Assembly (NCBI GenBank): GCA_030430025.1
Contig: JAUIGR010000013.1
Location: 1 to 64,000 of the forward strand
DNA: 64,000 nt
Source: Gammaproteobacteria bacterium
Lineage (GTDB): Bacteria > Pseudomonadota > Gammaproteobacteria > Xanthomonadales > Marinicellaceae
Reading direction: 5' to 3'
How positions within the stretch are numbered: position 1 is the first letter of the stretch; every line of letters starts with the position of its first letter. This document shows, piece after piece, positions 16,886-27,500 of this stretch. The notes under the pieces are model-generated. The model was not told where the DNA came from. It did not search any database and was given only the letters and a program-made list of their open reading frames with translations. The translations under genes and the position numbers were made by a program.

Positions 16886-17668
16886 TCATTTGTTGTTTAT
16901 TTGATTGATTTTGTATGCAATGAACAGGCCTTTGAGGACCAAATCGGGCACAATGTGATCAAAAATATCGGAGTCTCTATAGATGCTGGTGAAACCACCT
17001 GTGCCAATGATCACAGGTTTGTTGCCTTTGAAATTTTGTTTGATTAGACCAGTCATAATTTCCTTCATGGCTCCCAAGACTCCAAAATAAAGACCTGATT
17101 GGATACTTTCGTTAGTGGTTTTGCCAAGTACTTGTTCTTTATTGATGATTTCGACAGCTCCCAGTTTAGAAGTTCCAGAGGCCAGTGCTTTCATAGACAT
17201 TTTCAGACCCGGTAAGATGACACCACCGAGGTAAACTTTGTTGCTGTTGATGGCACAGAAAGTAGTGGCAGTGCCTAAATCAATAACAATCGCATCTTGA
17301 TTGGGGTAAAGGTGTGTTACAGCTATGGCGTTTGCGATGCGATCGGCACCGACTTCTAGCGGGTTACGATAACCTATTTGCAAACCTGTTTTGACACCGG
17401 CTTGGAGGATGAATGGCTCGATACCAAAATATTTTTGGCAGCAGGCATTAATGGGATATTGAACTTCAGGTACTACTGAACATAACGCAATGGCATTGAT
17501 TCGTTCGGGAGTAATGTCATTCTCTCGTAAAACAGCACGCAGGAATACACCATATTCATCAGAAGACGCGCCAGTTTTTGAGGCCATGCGGAACTGAATC
17601 TGTAGCGTATCACCGTCAAACACTCCACCGTGCATGTGACTGTTTCCAATGTCAAGACATAATATCAT
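16886..17668 (-). CDS. coaX: Type III pantothenate kinase
   Basis: CoaX phosphorylates pantothenate, the first committed step to CoA. The 260-residue protein shows the type III signatures: N-terminal LCLDIGNSHMHGG, the GADRIANAIA segment, DLGTATTFCAI and IIGTGGFTS. Type III kinases are not inhibited by CoA and are unrelated in fold to CoaA. The start overlaps the coaB stop by 4 bases (ATGA). Confidence 0.95.
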   Translation of the reverse strand: MILCLDIGNSHMHGGVFDGDTLQIQFRMASKTGASSDEYGVFLRAVLRENDITPERINAIALCSVVPEVQYPINACCQKYFGIEPFILQAGVKTGLQIGYRNPLEVGADRIANAIAVTHLYPNQDAIVIDLGTATTFCAINSNKVYLGGVILPGLKMSMKALASGTSKLGAVEIINKEQVLGKTTNESIQSGLYFGVLGAMKEIMTGLIKQNFKGNKPVIIGTGGFTSIYRDSDIFDHIVPDLVLKGLFIAYKINQINNK

Positions 17669-18327
17669 GCGGCTTGCTCTTGTTGTTGCAAGACTTGGTC
17701 ACACATGGCTTCAGGTGATGAGCATGGAATGACCTTACCGTTGCGATGATATAAGTTCAAAGGGTGTTGATCGTTGGTGATTTCTGGTAGGTTGTTTTGT
17801 GCCACATAATCGACCACACCGTGACTGAACAGTTTGTCCACTGCTGATTTGATGTGTTTGGAGCATTGGGTGTTGGTTAATTTAAAGCCGACCAATAACA
17901 AGTTGGGATTAATCGACCAAGTTTTGATGTGGTCAATCAGTTTGGGGTTACGCTCTAGGCATATTTTCATGTCATTAACTGTTGAAATTTTGCAGTTTCT
18001 GTCAGCCGTAACCAGTACATCATTAAACATCACACCTGTGACCTTAAAATCACTGACAGCAGCGGCATGAAACACTACATCATAGTGCCATTTTGAAAGG
18101 CTTCTTTTAAGGGCTTTGTGCAAATCACCATAGGTTTCAAAAGCAAGTTGTTCTTTTGAAATTTTTGGTCTAACAGCGTCTTTGGCTCCCAGCCAGGTTA
18201 CGTGATGTCCTTTGGAGCTCAAATGTTCAGCCAGTTGAGCTCCAGTACGACCGCTACTGCAATTGCCAATGTAACGAACGCCATCGATGTATTCTCGAGT
18301 ACCTCCGGCAGTGATTAAAATATTCAT
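17665..18327 (-). CDS. coaB: Stand-alone phosphopantothenate-cysteine ligase
   Basis: The 220-residue protein corresponds to the C-terminal DFP half of the usual CoaBC fusion. N-terminal ITAGGTREYIDGVRYIGN and SSGRTGAQLAEHL form the nucleotide-binding region. FHAAAVSDFKV is the conserved active-site region, with a Lys in the expected place. It joins cysteine to 4-phosphopantothenate with a nucleotide triphosphate. It overlaps coaC by 4 bases and coaX by 4. A separate CoaB is unusual in gammaproteobacteria, which mostly fuse it to CoaC. Confidence 0.88.
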   Translation of the reverse strand: MNILITAGGTREYIDGVRYIGNCSSGRTGAQLAEHLSSKGHHVTWLGAKDAVRPKISKEQLAFETYGDLHKALKRSLSKWHYDVVFHAAAVSDFKVTGVMFNDVLVTADRNCKISTVNDMKICLERNPKLIDHIKTWSINPNLLLVGFKLTNTQCSKHIKSAVDKLFSHGVVDYVAQNNLPEITNDQHPLNLYHRNGKVIPCSSPEAMCDQVLQQQEQAA

Positions 18328-18854
18328 GATAGTTGCTCCACAAATTCTAAAATATCGGTCACTTCTGGCATCCTTCCTTCTCCCTGCTCACCACAGGCTA
18401 GGTTACCTTTAGCTATTGGCATCACTTTCACATTCCAATTGGCCAACTGCTTTATTGATGACTGGGTCGCAGGGTACTGCCACATCATGCTGTTCATGGC
18501 AGGAACGATGATCATTGGCTTACCGAGACCATAAGCAGCAATCCAGGTTGTGGTGATGACATCATCTGCGATACCACGGGCTATTTTATTAATGACATTT
18601 GCGGAGGCCGGACAGAGGATGATCTGGTCGGCCCAACGACTGTGATGGATATGGTCCATCATCGCTCCGGGCTCAAATGTGTCCGTCATCACAGGTCTTT
18701 GGCTCAATCCTTCTAGAGTAGCCAGCCCCAGAAACTCAAATACCGATTTTGATGTGATTATCTGAACGACATCCCCTTGTTTTGTCCATTCAGAGATCAG
18801 GCCAGTGGCTTTAGCGCAAGCAATCGAGCCAGTCATTAATAACAGTCGGTTCAT
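18324..18854 (-). CDS. coaC: Stand-alone phosphopantothenoylcysteine decarboxylase
   Basis: The 176-residue flavoprotein matches the N-terminal half of CoaBC. MTGSIACAKA opens the FMN-binding fold, DHIHHSRWAD contains the catalytic His, PAMNSMMW is the conserved substrate clamp and ACGEQGEGRM carries the catalytic Cys. It decarboxylates phosphopantothenoylcysteine to 4-phosphopantetheine. The gene starts 4 bases inside panC and ends 4 bases inside coaB, so the two halves are translated separately but adjacently. Confidence 0.9.
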   Translation of the reverse strand: MNRLLLMTGSIACAKATGLISEWTKQGDVVQIITSKSVFEFLGLATLEGLSQRPVMTDTFEPGAMMDHIHHSRWADQIILCPASANVINKIARGIADDVITTTWIAAYGLGKPMIIVPAMNSMMWQYPATQSSIKQLANWNVKVMPIAKGNLACGEQGEGRMPEVTDILEFVEQLS

Positions 18855-19618
18855 GCGACCTCCCTGGAATTAAAAGGTACATTGTCAATTAACCTGACTT
18901 TGCCCAAAGTGGCAGCAACATACAAACGGTCATCAATTATGGTCAGGTAGTCAACAATAAAGCCGAGCTGACTCAGCTGTTGTTTCATTTGCTCAAGTGG
19001 TAAGTCCGAAGTCAAAATGGCATACAAAGCAGGAGCAATAGCACGTTGTTCATTGGTTAAACGAAGGTTTCTTGAACTCATAGCCAATCCATCTGCCTCC
19101 CGGATAGTGGGACAAGGAACAATAACAATGTCCAGAAAAAATGCTTCAACCATGCCCTGTATTAGTTGCAGTTGTTGTTGATCTTTTTCGCCAAAGTAAG
19201 CTTTAGTTGGCTTAACTAAATTGAATAGTTTCATTACCACCGACAGCACACCGTCAAAATGGCCAGGTCGATGTTGGCCACATAAATTCTTACTTAAACT
19301 GTTCTCACAGACTTGATAGCGGTAGTTATCAGGATAGAGTTGCTCAAAGCCAGGTAAAAACACCGCGTCGACACCAATTGCTTTAAGGGCTGCGATATCA
19401 ACATCATGGGTTTTGGGGTATTGTTCCAAGTCACTGGTCTGATCAAACTGGGTTGGGTTGATGAAAATGCTGACCAAAACCGTTCGGCAATTTTGCTGGG
19501 CTGCCCTAACTAATGATAAATGACCTTGATGCAAGGCCCCCATTGTAGGAACAAAACCAACATCAGTTTGTTGCACTCTCCAGTCCTTCAAAGCCGCCAA
19601 GTCTTTGATGATGTTCAT
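18851..19618 (-). CDS. panC: Pantothenate synthetase
   Basis: PanC condenses pantoate and beta-alanine using ATP. Visible motifs are VPTMGALHQGHLSLV (the HxGH adenylation signature), SIFINPTQF, FGEKDQQQLQLI and SSRNLRLT. The 255-residue length is slightly short of E. coli PanC. It overlaps panB and coaC by 4 bases each. Confidence 0.96.
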   Translation of the reverse strand: MNIIKDLAALKDWRVQQTDVGFVPTMGALHQGHLSLVRAAQQNCRTVLVSIFINPTQFDQTSDLEQYPKTHDVDIAALKAIGVDAVFLPGFEQLYPDNYRYQVCENSLSKNLCGQHRPGHFDGVLSVVMKLFNLVKPTKAYFGEKDQQQLQLIQGMVEAFFLDIVIVPCPTIREADGLAMSSRNLRLTNEQRAIAPALYAILTSDLPLEQMKQQLSQLGFIVDYLTIIDDRLYVAATLGKVRLIDNVPFNSREVA

Positions 19619-20400
19619 CGATAAAACTCCTGATGGTTGGGAAAGTCACCTTTTTTGACATCCTCAGTGAATTGATTAAAGGCGTTTTTAAACAAGCTGG
19701 TGGCGTCCAGATATTTGCGAACAAACTTTGGGCTGAACTTCGATGGGTATCCTAACAAGTCATGCATCACCAGCACTTGACCATCGGTATCCGCCCCTGC
19801 ACCAATGCCGATGGTCATGATATCGCTGGCATTAACAATTCGAGTGGTCAAAGCTGCGGGTATACACTCAAGCACCACGGCAAAAGCGCCCAAATCTTGT
19901 AACTGTTTGACAGCGTTAACAATGGCAGCCGCTGCATGTTCATCACGACCTTGTATCTTAAACTCCCCAAACTGGTTGATGGATTGAGGAGTCAAACCAA
20001 CATGACCCATTACTGGCACACCTGACTGAACAATGTGCTTAATCAGTGATTCATTGCCTGACACGCCTTCGAGTTTAATGGCGTGAGCACCTGCTTTCAT
20101 TAAGGACTCAACAGCCATCATGTTACTGTCCAGTGATTTACGAAATGACAAAAATGGCATGTCTGCAACGATGAACTTATCTGGTGCTCCTTTGACAACA
20201 GCCTTGGTGTGCAAGGCCATGATTTCAGTGTTGATAGGTAATGTTGAGGTTTCTCCATGCATCACCATGGCTGCTGAATCCCCAACCAAAATCATATCGA
20301 TATCACTCTGATTGATGATGGTGGCAGAAGCAAAGTCGTAGCAAGTGACTATTGCCAGTTTCTCTTTTTGTCTTTTTTCTAACAGTTCATTGATGTTCAT
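19615..20400 (-). CDS. panB: 3-methyl-2-oxobutanoate hydroxymethyltransferase
   Basis: PanB adds a hydroxymethyl group to ketoisovalerate to make ketopantoate. Motifs include IVTCYDFASA, LVGDSAAMV, ADMPFLSF, GHVGLTPQSI and VLECIPA with the catalytic Glu. The ATG at 20400 overlaps the preceding stop (ATGA) and matches the usual N-terminus, so the reading frame extension to 20439 is not used. About 261 residues. Confidence 0.96.
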   Translation of the reverse strand: MNINELLEKRQKEKLAIVTCYDFASATIINQSDIDMILVGDSAAMVMHGETSTLPINTEIMALHTKAVVKGAPDKFIVADMPFLSFRKSLDSNMMAVESLMKAGAHAIKLEGVSGNESLIKHIVQSGVPVMGHVGLTPQSINQFGEFKIQGRDEHAAAAIVNAVKQLQDLGAFAVVLECIPAALTTRIVNASDIMTIGIGAGADTDGQVLVMHDLLGYPSKFSPKFVRKYLDATSLFKNAFNQFTEDVKKGDFPNHQEFYR

Positions 20401-21143
20401 TGGATTGCCTGTGATGCTGTTTTGTGGATATTTTGCCAATCAACAAATGCCTGATAAATGGGGCCCAGTTCATTGCTGTTCATAGCATGTAAGTGGTTGA
20501 TGATGGTTTGGTGATCGTTGCGAACAAAGGGACCCGTTAAGGCTGTTTCAGGGGAGTTGATGAAATTATCGACGACTTGTTTAAGATATGGATTCATCAA
20601 GGTTTGAGGCAAATCGATAGTTTGTAGCTGATTAATGATCGCTTGCCACAGCATTTGTGGGAAATTACCAGCCATCACACACAAGGCGTGATAGGCTGTT
20701 TTGTTGTTCGTGCTGATATGGTAATAAGGATTGTTCAACTTAGGAAAAATTTGGTCAAATAACATTCCTTTTTGACAAACGAAAGGAACCTGTTGATAAG
20801 TTTCCAGATCATAAAGCTGTTCACCAAAAGTCATCAATGGGTGGCATGATTGGGCTTGAGGTATGTGTAAAGCACCAGAAAAATGGATCAGTTGATGATT
20901 TTCCAGTTCAGGGTGTTGTGAGATGAAAGAGGCAATGGCATCATCTTTGATTAACAGCAAGACATGGTCAGAGTTTTTGAGGACTTGTGTTAATGACGGG
21001 TCTGAGAATATAGCCAGTTTGTCATGCCGATACCACCTATTGTAAGTGACATCAAGCAAATCAAAGTAATGTGCTACGTGATGTGCCATGTGACCATTGC
21101 CAATAAGGCAATAGCGCGGGGGTACCTGTCGATTCACAATCAA
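20397..21143 (-). CDS. panG: Rossmann/DUF2520 protein, candidate PanG-type ketopantoate reductase
   Basis: The 248-residue protein has an N-terminal Rossmann motif (IGNGHMAHHVA, about residues 14-24). A segment HFSGALHIP then CHPLMTFG follows, and a C-terminal helical domain whose ALTGPFVRNDHQTIINHL is the DUF2520 signature. Family knowledge: a protein of this kind, PanG, was shown to be a ketopantoate reductase in Francisella. Here it is first in an operon holding panB, panC, coaC, coaB, coaX and panD and no PanE, so it should supply the missing reduction of ketopantoate to pantoate. The specific symbol is inferred from family and position. Confidence 0.75.
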   Translation of the reverse strand: MIVNRQVPPRYCLIGNGHMAHHVAHYFDLLDVTYNRWYRHDKLAIFSDPSLTQVLKNSDHVLLLIKDDAIASFISQHPELENHQLIHFSGALHIPQAQSCHPLMTFGEQLYDLETYQQVPFVCQKGMLFDQIFPKLNNPYYHISTNNKTAYHALCVMAGNFPQMLWQAIINQLQTIDLPQTLMNPYLKQVVDNFINSPETALTGPFVRNDHQTIINHLHAMNSNELGPIYQAFVDWQNIHKTASQAIQ

Positions 21144-21275
21144 GTCCTCATTAATACTTACTTTATTCAGGTTTTGGGGTTACCCACCTGACCAGTCACT
21201 GTTCACGAGAATCAGTGCTGTTTACAATTATAAGGGTAATTATCTGAATATCAAATGAAGTCGTTTTAATTGGTA

Positions 21276-21860
21276 TTAAACGGAAACAAGAAAAGTGCGG
21301 ACACCATCTAAAAACATTTGCACAGCAATGGCGATCAATAACATGCCCATTAACCGTTCAATAGCAATCATACCTCTTTTACCTAATACATTTTGCAAAG
21401 CAGTAGCAAAAAAGAGTATTGTTGCCGATAGAAACCAAGAAATAAATAAGGCAATGGCGAGGACATCGATTTGGTCAGGGTGTTTACTAACCAATAAAAT
21501 CAATGTCGCCATAATTGATGGGCCAGCCACTAGCGGAACAGCCAGTGGTACTAATAAGGGATCGCCTGTTATTTCTTCATCATCATAACCCTTGCTAACA
21601 GGAAAAATCATACGTAAGGCAATGATGAATAAAATGATGGCGCCAGCTATGGAAATGGAAATTTGCTCTAAATGTAAAAACTCCAACATCTGGCGGCCAA
21701 AAAGCAAGAATAAAAACAAAATTGCCAAGGCAAGCAGTAATTCCCGGGCCAAAACTTTGTATCGATTCTCACATTTTTCCAGATGTGACAGAAAAATCGG
21801 TATGTTGCCTAATGGATCAAGAATTAAAAACAACAATATGGTTGCTGATAAAATATCCAT
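21276..21860 (-). CDS. MarC family membrane protein
   Basis: The 194-residue inner-membrane protein has six hydrophobic helices. LFLILDPLGNIPIFLSHL at the N-terminus and ALRMIFP plus PLVAGPSIMATLILL are MarC/YhgN signatures. The function of the family is unknown; an early link to multiple antibiotic resistance was not upheld. It lies 13 bases behind bamD on the same strand. Confidence 0.92.
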   Translation of the reverse strand: MDILSATILLFLILDPLGNIPIFLSHLEKCENRYKVLARELLLALAILFLFLLFGRQMLEFLHLEQISISIAGAIILFIIALRMIFPVSKGYDDEEITGDPLLVPLAVPLVAGPSIMATLILLVSKHPDQIDVLAIALFISWFLSATILFFATALQNVLGKRGMIAIERLMGMLLIAIAVQMFLDGVRTFLVSV

Positions 21861-21873
21861 GGCAAATCAGCCA

Positions 21874-22704
21874 CTAAAATGGCCACATGTCAGACCAGTC
21901 CAACAGTTCTGTTTTCAAGCTCATTTTGCCTGTTGTTAAATAATCTTCGTTTGGAAAGTTAGCAGCCAATTGGGCTTTACTCTGTTCCGCTAGTTCAGGC
22001 TCTTCAAGTTTATAATAAGCTTCTGTCATCAGTGCTAAAGCGATTGGCGTGGCGGGTGTGTCTTGGTATGATTCCAATACAAATTTACAACGGCTTAGGG
22101 CAGCAATCGGTGCACCTCGGCGCAAATAGTATTTAGCCACCTGAACCTCATAAGCTGCTAATTGATTTTTTAGATAAATCATCCGCTTGTGAGCATCTGC
22201 TGCATATGTACTGTCTGGGAATCTTTCAATATGATTTTTGAATGCGGTGAAAGCATTGCGTATGTTTTCTAAATTGTGGTCAGCAACGTCTGGTGGATTA
22301 GCACGTTCCAAAAAACCACGATCACTGTTGAAGTAAATCAAACCCTTAAGATAATAGGCATAATCTAAGTTCTTGTGTGCCGGATAATTTTTGATGAAGC
22401 GGTCAACTGTGACTACCGCCTCTTCCATTTTATAGGTTTTGTATTGAGCATAGGCCAGCTCTAAATACCCTTGTTCTGTATAGTGTCCAAATGGGTAATG
22501 ACTACGTAAATCTTTATATTTCTCAGTGGCCGATGACCATGCACCAGCATCCAGTGCACGCTTGGCTTCTAGATACATTTCTAAATCAGTTTTTCTGGTA
22601 ACTTCTACTTCACGGACTTCATTTTTTTTACTACAACCTTGCAGTACCATCAAAATCATCAGCAGTGACCAGATAACTATTTTTGAACTATTGCGAACAA
22701 CCAT
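21874..22704 (-). CDS. bamD: Outer-membrane assembly lipoprotein BamD
   Basis: BamD is the essential lipoprotein of the BAM complex that inserts beta-barrels. The signal peptide ends LQGC with Cys24 lipidated. TPR-like helical repeats follow (SATEKYKDLRSHYPFGHYTEQGYLELAYAQY region, KNYPAHKNLDYAYYLKG). The 276-residue length fits. The divergent placement against rluD-pgeF is the classic gammaproteobacterial arrangement. Confidence 0.96.
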   Translation of the reverse strand: MVVRNSSKIVIWSLLMILMVLQGCSKKNEVREVEVTRKTDLEMYLEAKRALDAGAWSSATEKYKDLRSHYPFGHYTEQGYLELAYAQYKTYKMEEAVVTVDRFIKNYPAHKNLDYAYYLKGLIYFNSDRGFLERANPPDVADHNLENIRNAFTAFKNHIERFPDSTYAADAHKRMIYLKNQLAAYEVQVAKYYLRRGAPIAALSRCKFVLESYQDTPATPIALALMTEAYYKLEEPELAEQSKAQLAANFPNEDYLTTGKMSLKTELLDWSDMWPF

Positions 22705-22738
22705 CAGTGTATTCCTTAAATTTTAGTACAATAAGCGC

Positions 22739-23740
22739 ATGGATTCTAACCAACAGCACATTCAAGAAGAGTTAAATATCAGTCCTGAAGAGGCAGGTCA
22801 ACGGATTGACCAGTATTTGACCAATCTGTTTGCAGAACACTCGCGCGCCACATGGCAACAATGGATAAAACAAGGCCATGTTAAAATAAACGGCCATGAT
22901 ACCAAAAGCAAAACCCTTTTAAAAGGATTTGAAATGATCAGTATCGACGTCAAGCTAGAACAAGCGGTCGATCATCAATCCGAAAAAATGGACCTTGACA
23001 TACTTTTTGAGGATGAGTACTTATTGATTTTGAACAAGCCAGTTGGATTGGTGGTCCATCCAGGTAGTGGTAATCCAACGGGAACTTTGCTTAACGGACT
23101 ATTGGCACTGAATGATCATCAAGTTATGTTGCCGAGGGCTGGGATTGTTCACAGGCTAGATAAGGACACCTCAGGTTTGATGGTCGTTGCCAAAACAACA
23201 GAGACTCAAAATAAGCTGATCAATTTATTAAAAACGCATGACATTAAACGTCAGTATTTATGCGTGGTCCGTGGACAAATCTCACAGTCAGGGACGGTCA
23301 ATGCAGCGATTGGTCGACACAAAACACAACGCATCAAAATGGCCGTTAATTTTGATGGTAAATCAGCAGTAACGCATTATCAACCATTGGAAGTGTTTGA
23401 TCATTTCAGTTACTTACAGGTTGAGTTAGAAACAGGGCGGACGCATCAAATTCGTGTTCACATGCATCATTTGGGACATCCATTAGTAGGAGACCCATTA
23501 TATGGGAACCCTAAGCGAGTCGATCCATCTGTTAATGATGAGCTTAAAGTATTGATACGGCAATTTCCTCGTCAAGCACTACACGCACAACAGTTAACAT
23601 TTGATCATCCCATTACCCATAAGTCTGTTTGTGTTGAATCTCCTCTGCCCAGTGATTTATCAGATCTTCTGTCTGAATTAGAAATATTAGATTTAAAAAA
23701 TAATGATTTTGATGAGATGGAGGTTGAGTATTGCGAATGA
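22739..23740 (+). CDS. rluD: 23S rRNA pseudouridine synthase RluD
   Basis: RluD forms pseudouridines in helix 69 of 23S rRNA. The 333-residue protein has an N-terminal S4 RNA-binding domain (about residues 18-75), the catalytic Asp141 in IVHRLDKDTSGLMVV, and late motifs TGRTHQIRVHMHHLGHPLVGDP. It starts 34 bases from bamD on the other strand. Confidence 0.95.
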   Translation: MDSNQQHIQEELNISPEEAGQRIDQYLTNLFAEHSRATWQQWIKQGHVKINGHDTKSKTLLKGFEMISIDVKLEQAVDHQSEKMDLDILFEDEYLLILNKPVGLVVHPGSGNPTGTLLNGLLALNDHQVMLPRAGIVHRLDKDTSGLMVVAKTTETQNKLINLLKTHDIKRQYLCVVRGQISQSGTVNAAIGRHKTQRIKMAVNFDGKSAVTHYQPLEVFDHFSYLQVELETGRTHQIRVHMHHLGHPLVGDPLYGNPKRVDPSVNDELKVLIRQFPRQALHAQQLTFDHPITHKSVCVESPLPSDLSDLLSELEILDLKNNDFDEMEVEYCE

Positions 23741-23817
23741 CGGTTTGTTACAGTTTCCTCCCGTGTCAGTTATGTTTTAATGAAGATTTTGGTTAATCCT
23801 ATTATTTTTTCAGATCG

Positions 23818-24516
23818 ATGACGACATTTATCAAGCGTGTTTTTCCGACAACTGTTTGTGCGGTACAAACCACTCGTATTTGGGGCGAAGATGATGATTT
23901 TGATGCTCATTCACTTCAACAAGGTGGTTTTCAGACAACGACGTTTATTGATCAGTTTGATATTCCCCGTGGTATTCACTGGCTTAAGCAAAAGCATGGT
24001 TCCACCGTTGTTGATGCAGATTTACTAACGTCAGCTGTTGAGGCTGATGCTTGTTATACTTCAACGCCGGGTGTAGTGTGTGCGGTGATTACTGCTGATT
24101 GTCTACCTGTATTAATTGCTGACCGTCAGGCGACTTGGGTGGCTGCTGTTCATTGTGGTTGGCGTGGTTTGTTTCAGAATATACTCGTTGAAACGATTGC
24201 AAAGTTTGGCGGCGATACTAGTGACTTGGTGGTGTGGTTAGGGCCTTGTATTCAGCGTCAGGCTTATGAAGTTGATGTTCCTTTTTTACAGCAATTTATC
24301 GAAGCTCACCCTCAGATGACTGATGCTTTTGACCCTGTCGTTAATGGTAAGAGCCAAGCAGACCTCCCATTGATTGCCAAGAAACAGCTCGTCAATCTAG
24401 GAGTACAACACATATATCAGTCCTCTGATTGTACATTTTCAATGGCTGATCAATATCATTCATGGCGGCGAGATAAGTGTTCTAAAAGAATGGCCAGTTT
24501 GATCTGGTTTTTATGA
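23818..24516 (+). CDS. pgeF: Laccase-domain purine nucleoside phosphorylase / PgeF
   Basis: The 232-residue YfiH-type protein has the metal-binding and catalytic signatures ITADCLPVLI and VHCGWRGLFQN, and LGPCIQRQAYEV. Family members act on purine nucleosides, and PgeF has also been described as a peptidoglycan editing factor. It follows rluD, as is usual. Confidence 0.93.
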   Translation: MTTFIKRVFPTTVCAVQTTRIWGEDDDFDAHSLQQGGFQTTTFIDQFDIPRGIHWLKQKHGSTVVDADLLTSAVEADACYTSTPGVVCAVITADCLPVLIADRQATWVAAVHCGWRGLFQNILVETIAKFGGDTSDLVVWLGPCIQRQAYEVDVPFLQQFIEAHPQMTDAFDPVVNGKSQADLPLIAKKQLVNLGVQHIYQSSDCTFSMADQYHSWRRDKCSKRMASLIWFL

Positions 24517-24585
24517 CTATTGGCATAACCGCGTTTATATCACTGATGTTAGAATAAAATATCGAATACTCTGGAAAATTAAAGC

Positions 24586-27500
24586 GTGATACTTACTGAA
24601 GCTTCTTTATCAAACAGGGTGGCAGTTACTGTTGGGGTCATTATGGTGCTGCTGTTTGGCATCATCAGTCTTAATAGGTTACCTGTTCAAATGGCTCCTA
24701 ATATAGAAAGACCCATTATCACAGTGACTACCAGTTGGCCAGGCGCTGCGCCTGAAGAAGTGGAATCAGAGATTTTGGAGTTGCAAGAGCAAGTGTTCCG
24801 CGGCATGCCTGGTGTTGAAAGGATGACTGCCAATGCCAGCTATTCACAAGCCAGCATCAATTTAGAGTTTGATATTGAAGTTGATTTTCAAAAGTCTTTG
24901 ATCGATGTCATTAATCGATTGAACCAAGTGCCTTCGTATCCGGTAGATGCCAATGAGCCTACATTGCTCATTGGGGGCAATCAATTTGGCAACACTATTG
25001 CGTGGTTTGCGATCCGGCCATTACCCGATAATGATCGATCCATTGTTACTTATCAAGATTTTGTTAATGACAATGTACTGCCAAGATTTGAACAAATTAA
25101 TGGTGTTTCCTCAGCCAATGCCTTTGGTGGCCGGGGCTATGAGGTCAGGATCACTTTTGATCCACATTTAGCTGCAGCCATGGGGGTTGATTTGACAAAG
25201 ATTACGGCCCTGGCCGGTAATTTTAACAACACTTCTTTGGGCACAAAAGATGTAGGCAAACGACGTTACACTTTGCGTTTTGAAGGTAAGTACAATTATC
25301 AGGATCTCAATGACTTCATTATTGAGTGGCGCGATGGCCAGCCTGTCTATTTGAAAGATATTGCCGTTGTTGAAAAGGTCATGCAGGATGCTACGGGTGG
25401 ACTTTACCAGAATGGTGGTCCATCGATTGCCACTAATATCATACCTGAGGCAGGTGTTAACTTGCTTGACCTCATGGATGACATCAAAGCCAAGACTTTG
25501 GAAATTGAAGAACAGTTGTTAAAACCTGTGGGTTTATCTATTGTCCAAGTCTATGATGAATCGATCTACACCAATCAATCTGTTTTGATGGTGAGGAATA
25601 ACTTGATTCTGGGCATGATGTTGGCCATTTTTATTTTGTGGGTCTTTTTAAGGAAAACGACACCAGCTTTGATTGTAGCGGTTGCCATTCCAATCTGCCT
25701 TTTGGGTACCTTTGTTTTTCTTGATGGCTTGGGTCGGACATTGAATATCATTTCACTGGCGGGTTTGGCTTTTGCCACCGGCATGGTTTTGGATGCTGCC
25801 ATTGTGGTATTAGAAAATATAGTCAGGCATCGTGAAACGGGTAAGTCAGGTAAAGAAGCTGCGCTGATTGGAGCAAAACAAGTTTGGGGTGCATTACTTG
25901 CTTCGACGGCAACTACTGTGGCCATCTTTTTACCGGTCGTCTTTCTTAAAGACGAAGCAGGTCAACTTTTTACTGATTTGGCATTGACCATTTCTGTAGC
26001 AGTTATTCTGTCGCTACTGGTTGCTGTTACCGTATTACCAGCAGCTACTGTTAAATTTATAAATTCGGATGATTTTGACGACAGACAGATTAAAATTTGG
26101 GACAAGATTACTGCCTTAGTTAATCGGCTTACAGTCAATCGTTCGACTCAAAAAGCATGGGTTTTTATTCTCATTGTCATACCACTTACCATAGCCTATT
26201 TTATTAGACCTTCTGCTGATTATTTGCCTGAAGGTAAAAGAAATTTTGCTTTTGCTGGTTTGTTTCCACAGCCAGGCATATCTGTGAAAGCTTCTCAAAA
26301 AGAATTGGCTGAAGTGTTGCTAGGTCGTTTACAACCCTACTTGGATGGAGAGAAAACGCCACACATTGAAAATTATTTTCTGGGCATTTTTGGTAATCAG
26401 GCTTTTTTTGGTTTTCGGGTCCTAAACAACGAGGAAATGGATGACATGCTAAAAATCGTTAACCGTGAAATACTGACGGGTATTCCAGATACTTTTGGTT
26501 TTGCAGGGAGAGCGCCTGTTTTCGGAGGAGCCAGGGGTGGCAGAAATATCAATGTAGACTTGCAGGCAGATGATTTTGATAGTTTATTGATAGCTGGACA
26601 GCTTGCTATGGGGATGATTCAAGGGTTGATCCCTGGTGCTCAGATACAACCACAACCCAGTCTTGAACTCGGCGCTCCGGAATTAAGTATTACGCCTAAT
26701 GATCGTGCCATTGTCGAGGCGGGTTGGACACGAAATCAGTTATCACCTGTATTAAGGGCTTTTGGAACCGGTGCTTTCGTTGGTGAGTATTTTGATGGCA
26801 ACAAGCGAATGAATGTGATGCTTCGATCGAGTGAATGGGATAGCCCTGAGGCATTAGCTACCATGCCGTTATATACCGCCAATGGTGATGTGGTGCCATT
26901 AGATGAATTGACTTTTATAGAAAGAACAGCAGGGCCATCTCAAATTTTACGTGTTGACCGCAAGAGGACGTTGACTCTACAAGTCAAACCACCTGCTGAA
27001 ATGGCATTGGAAGATGCTATTCAGGTTCTAAAATCACAACTGACATCACAACTATTGCCTTTGTTACCCGAAAATGGCACCATTGCTTACCGAGGAACGG
27101 CCGAGGCGCTTGATACCGCATTGAGTAGTTTGACGGGTTCATTTTTGTTGGCAGTAATTATTTTATATTTGTTGATTTCCGCGATGTTTCAATCTTTTAA
27201 AGATGCATTGTTGGTCGTGACTACTTTACCCATGGCTACAGTTGGTGGCTTGATTGGATTGCGGTTATTGGATTTTGTATTAAGTCAGTCTACTGGTGTT
27301 GGTCAAAGTCTTGATCTTTTAACCATGATTGGATTCGTTATTTTGTTAGGGTTAGTTGTTAATAATGCCATTTTATTGGTTCTCAGAGCCAGAGATTCGG
27401 AAAAGGCAGGTATGTCAACAGAGGATGCCGTTTCAAATGCCATTCGGTTGCGATTACGACCAATATTTATGAGTACCTTCACCAGTATTTTTGGCATGTT

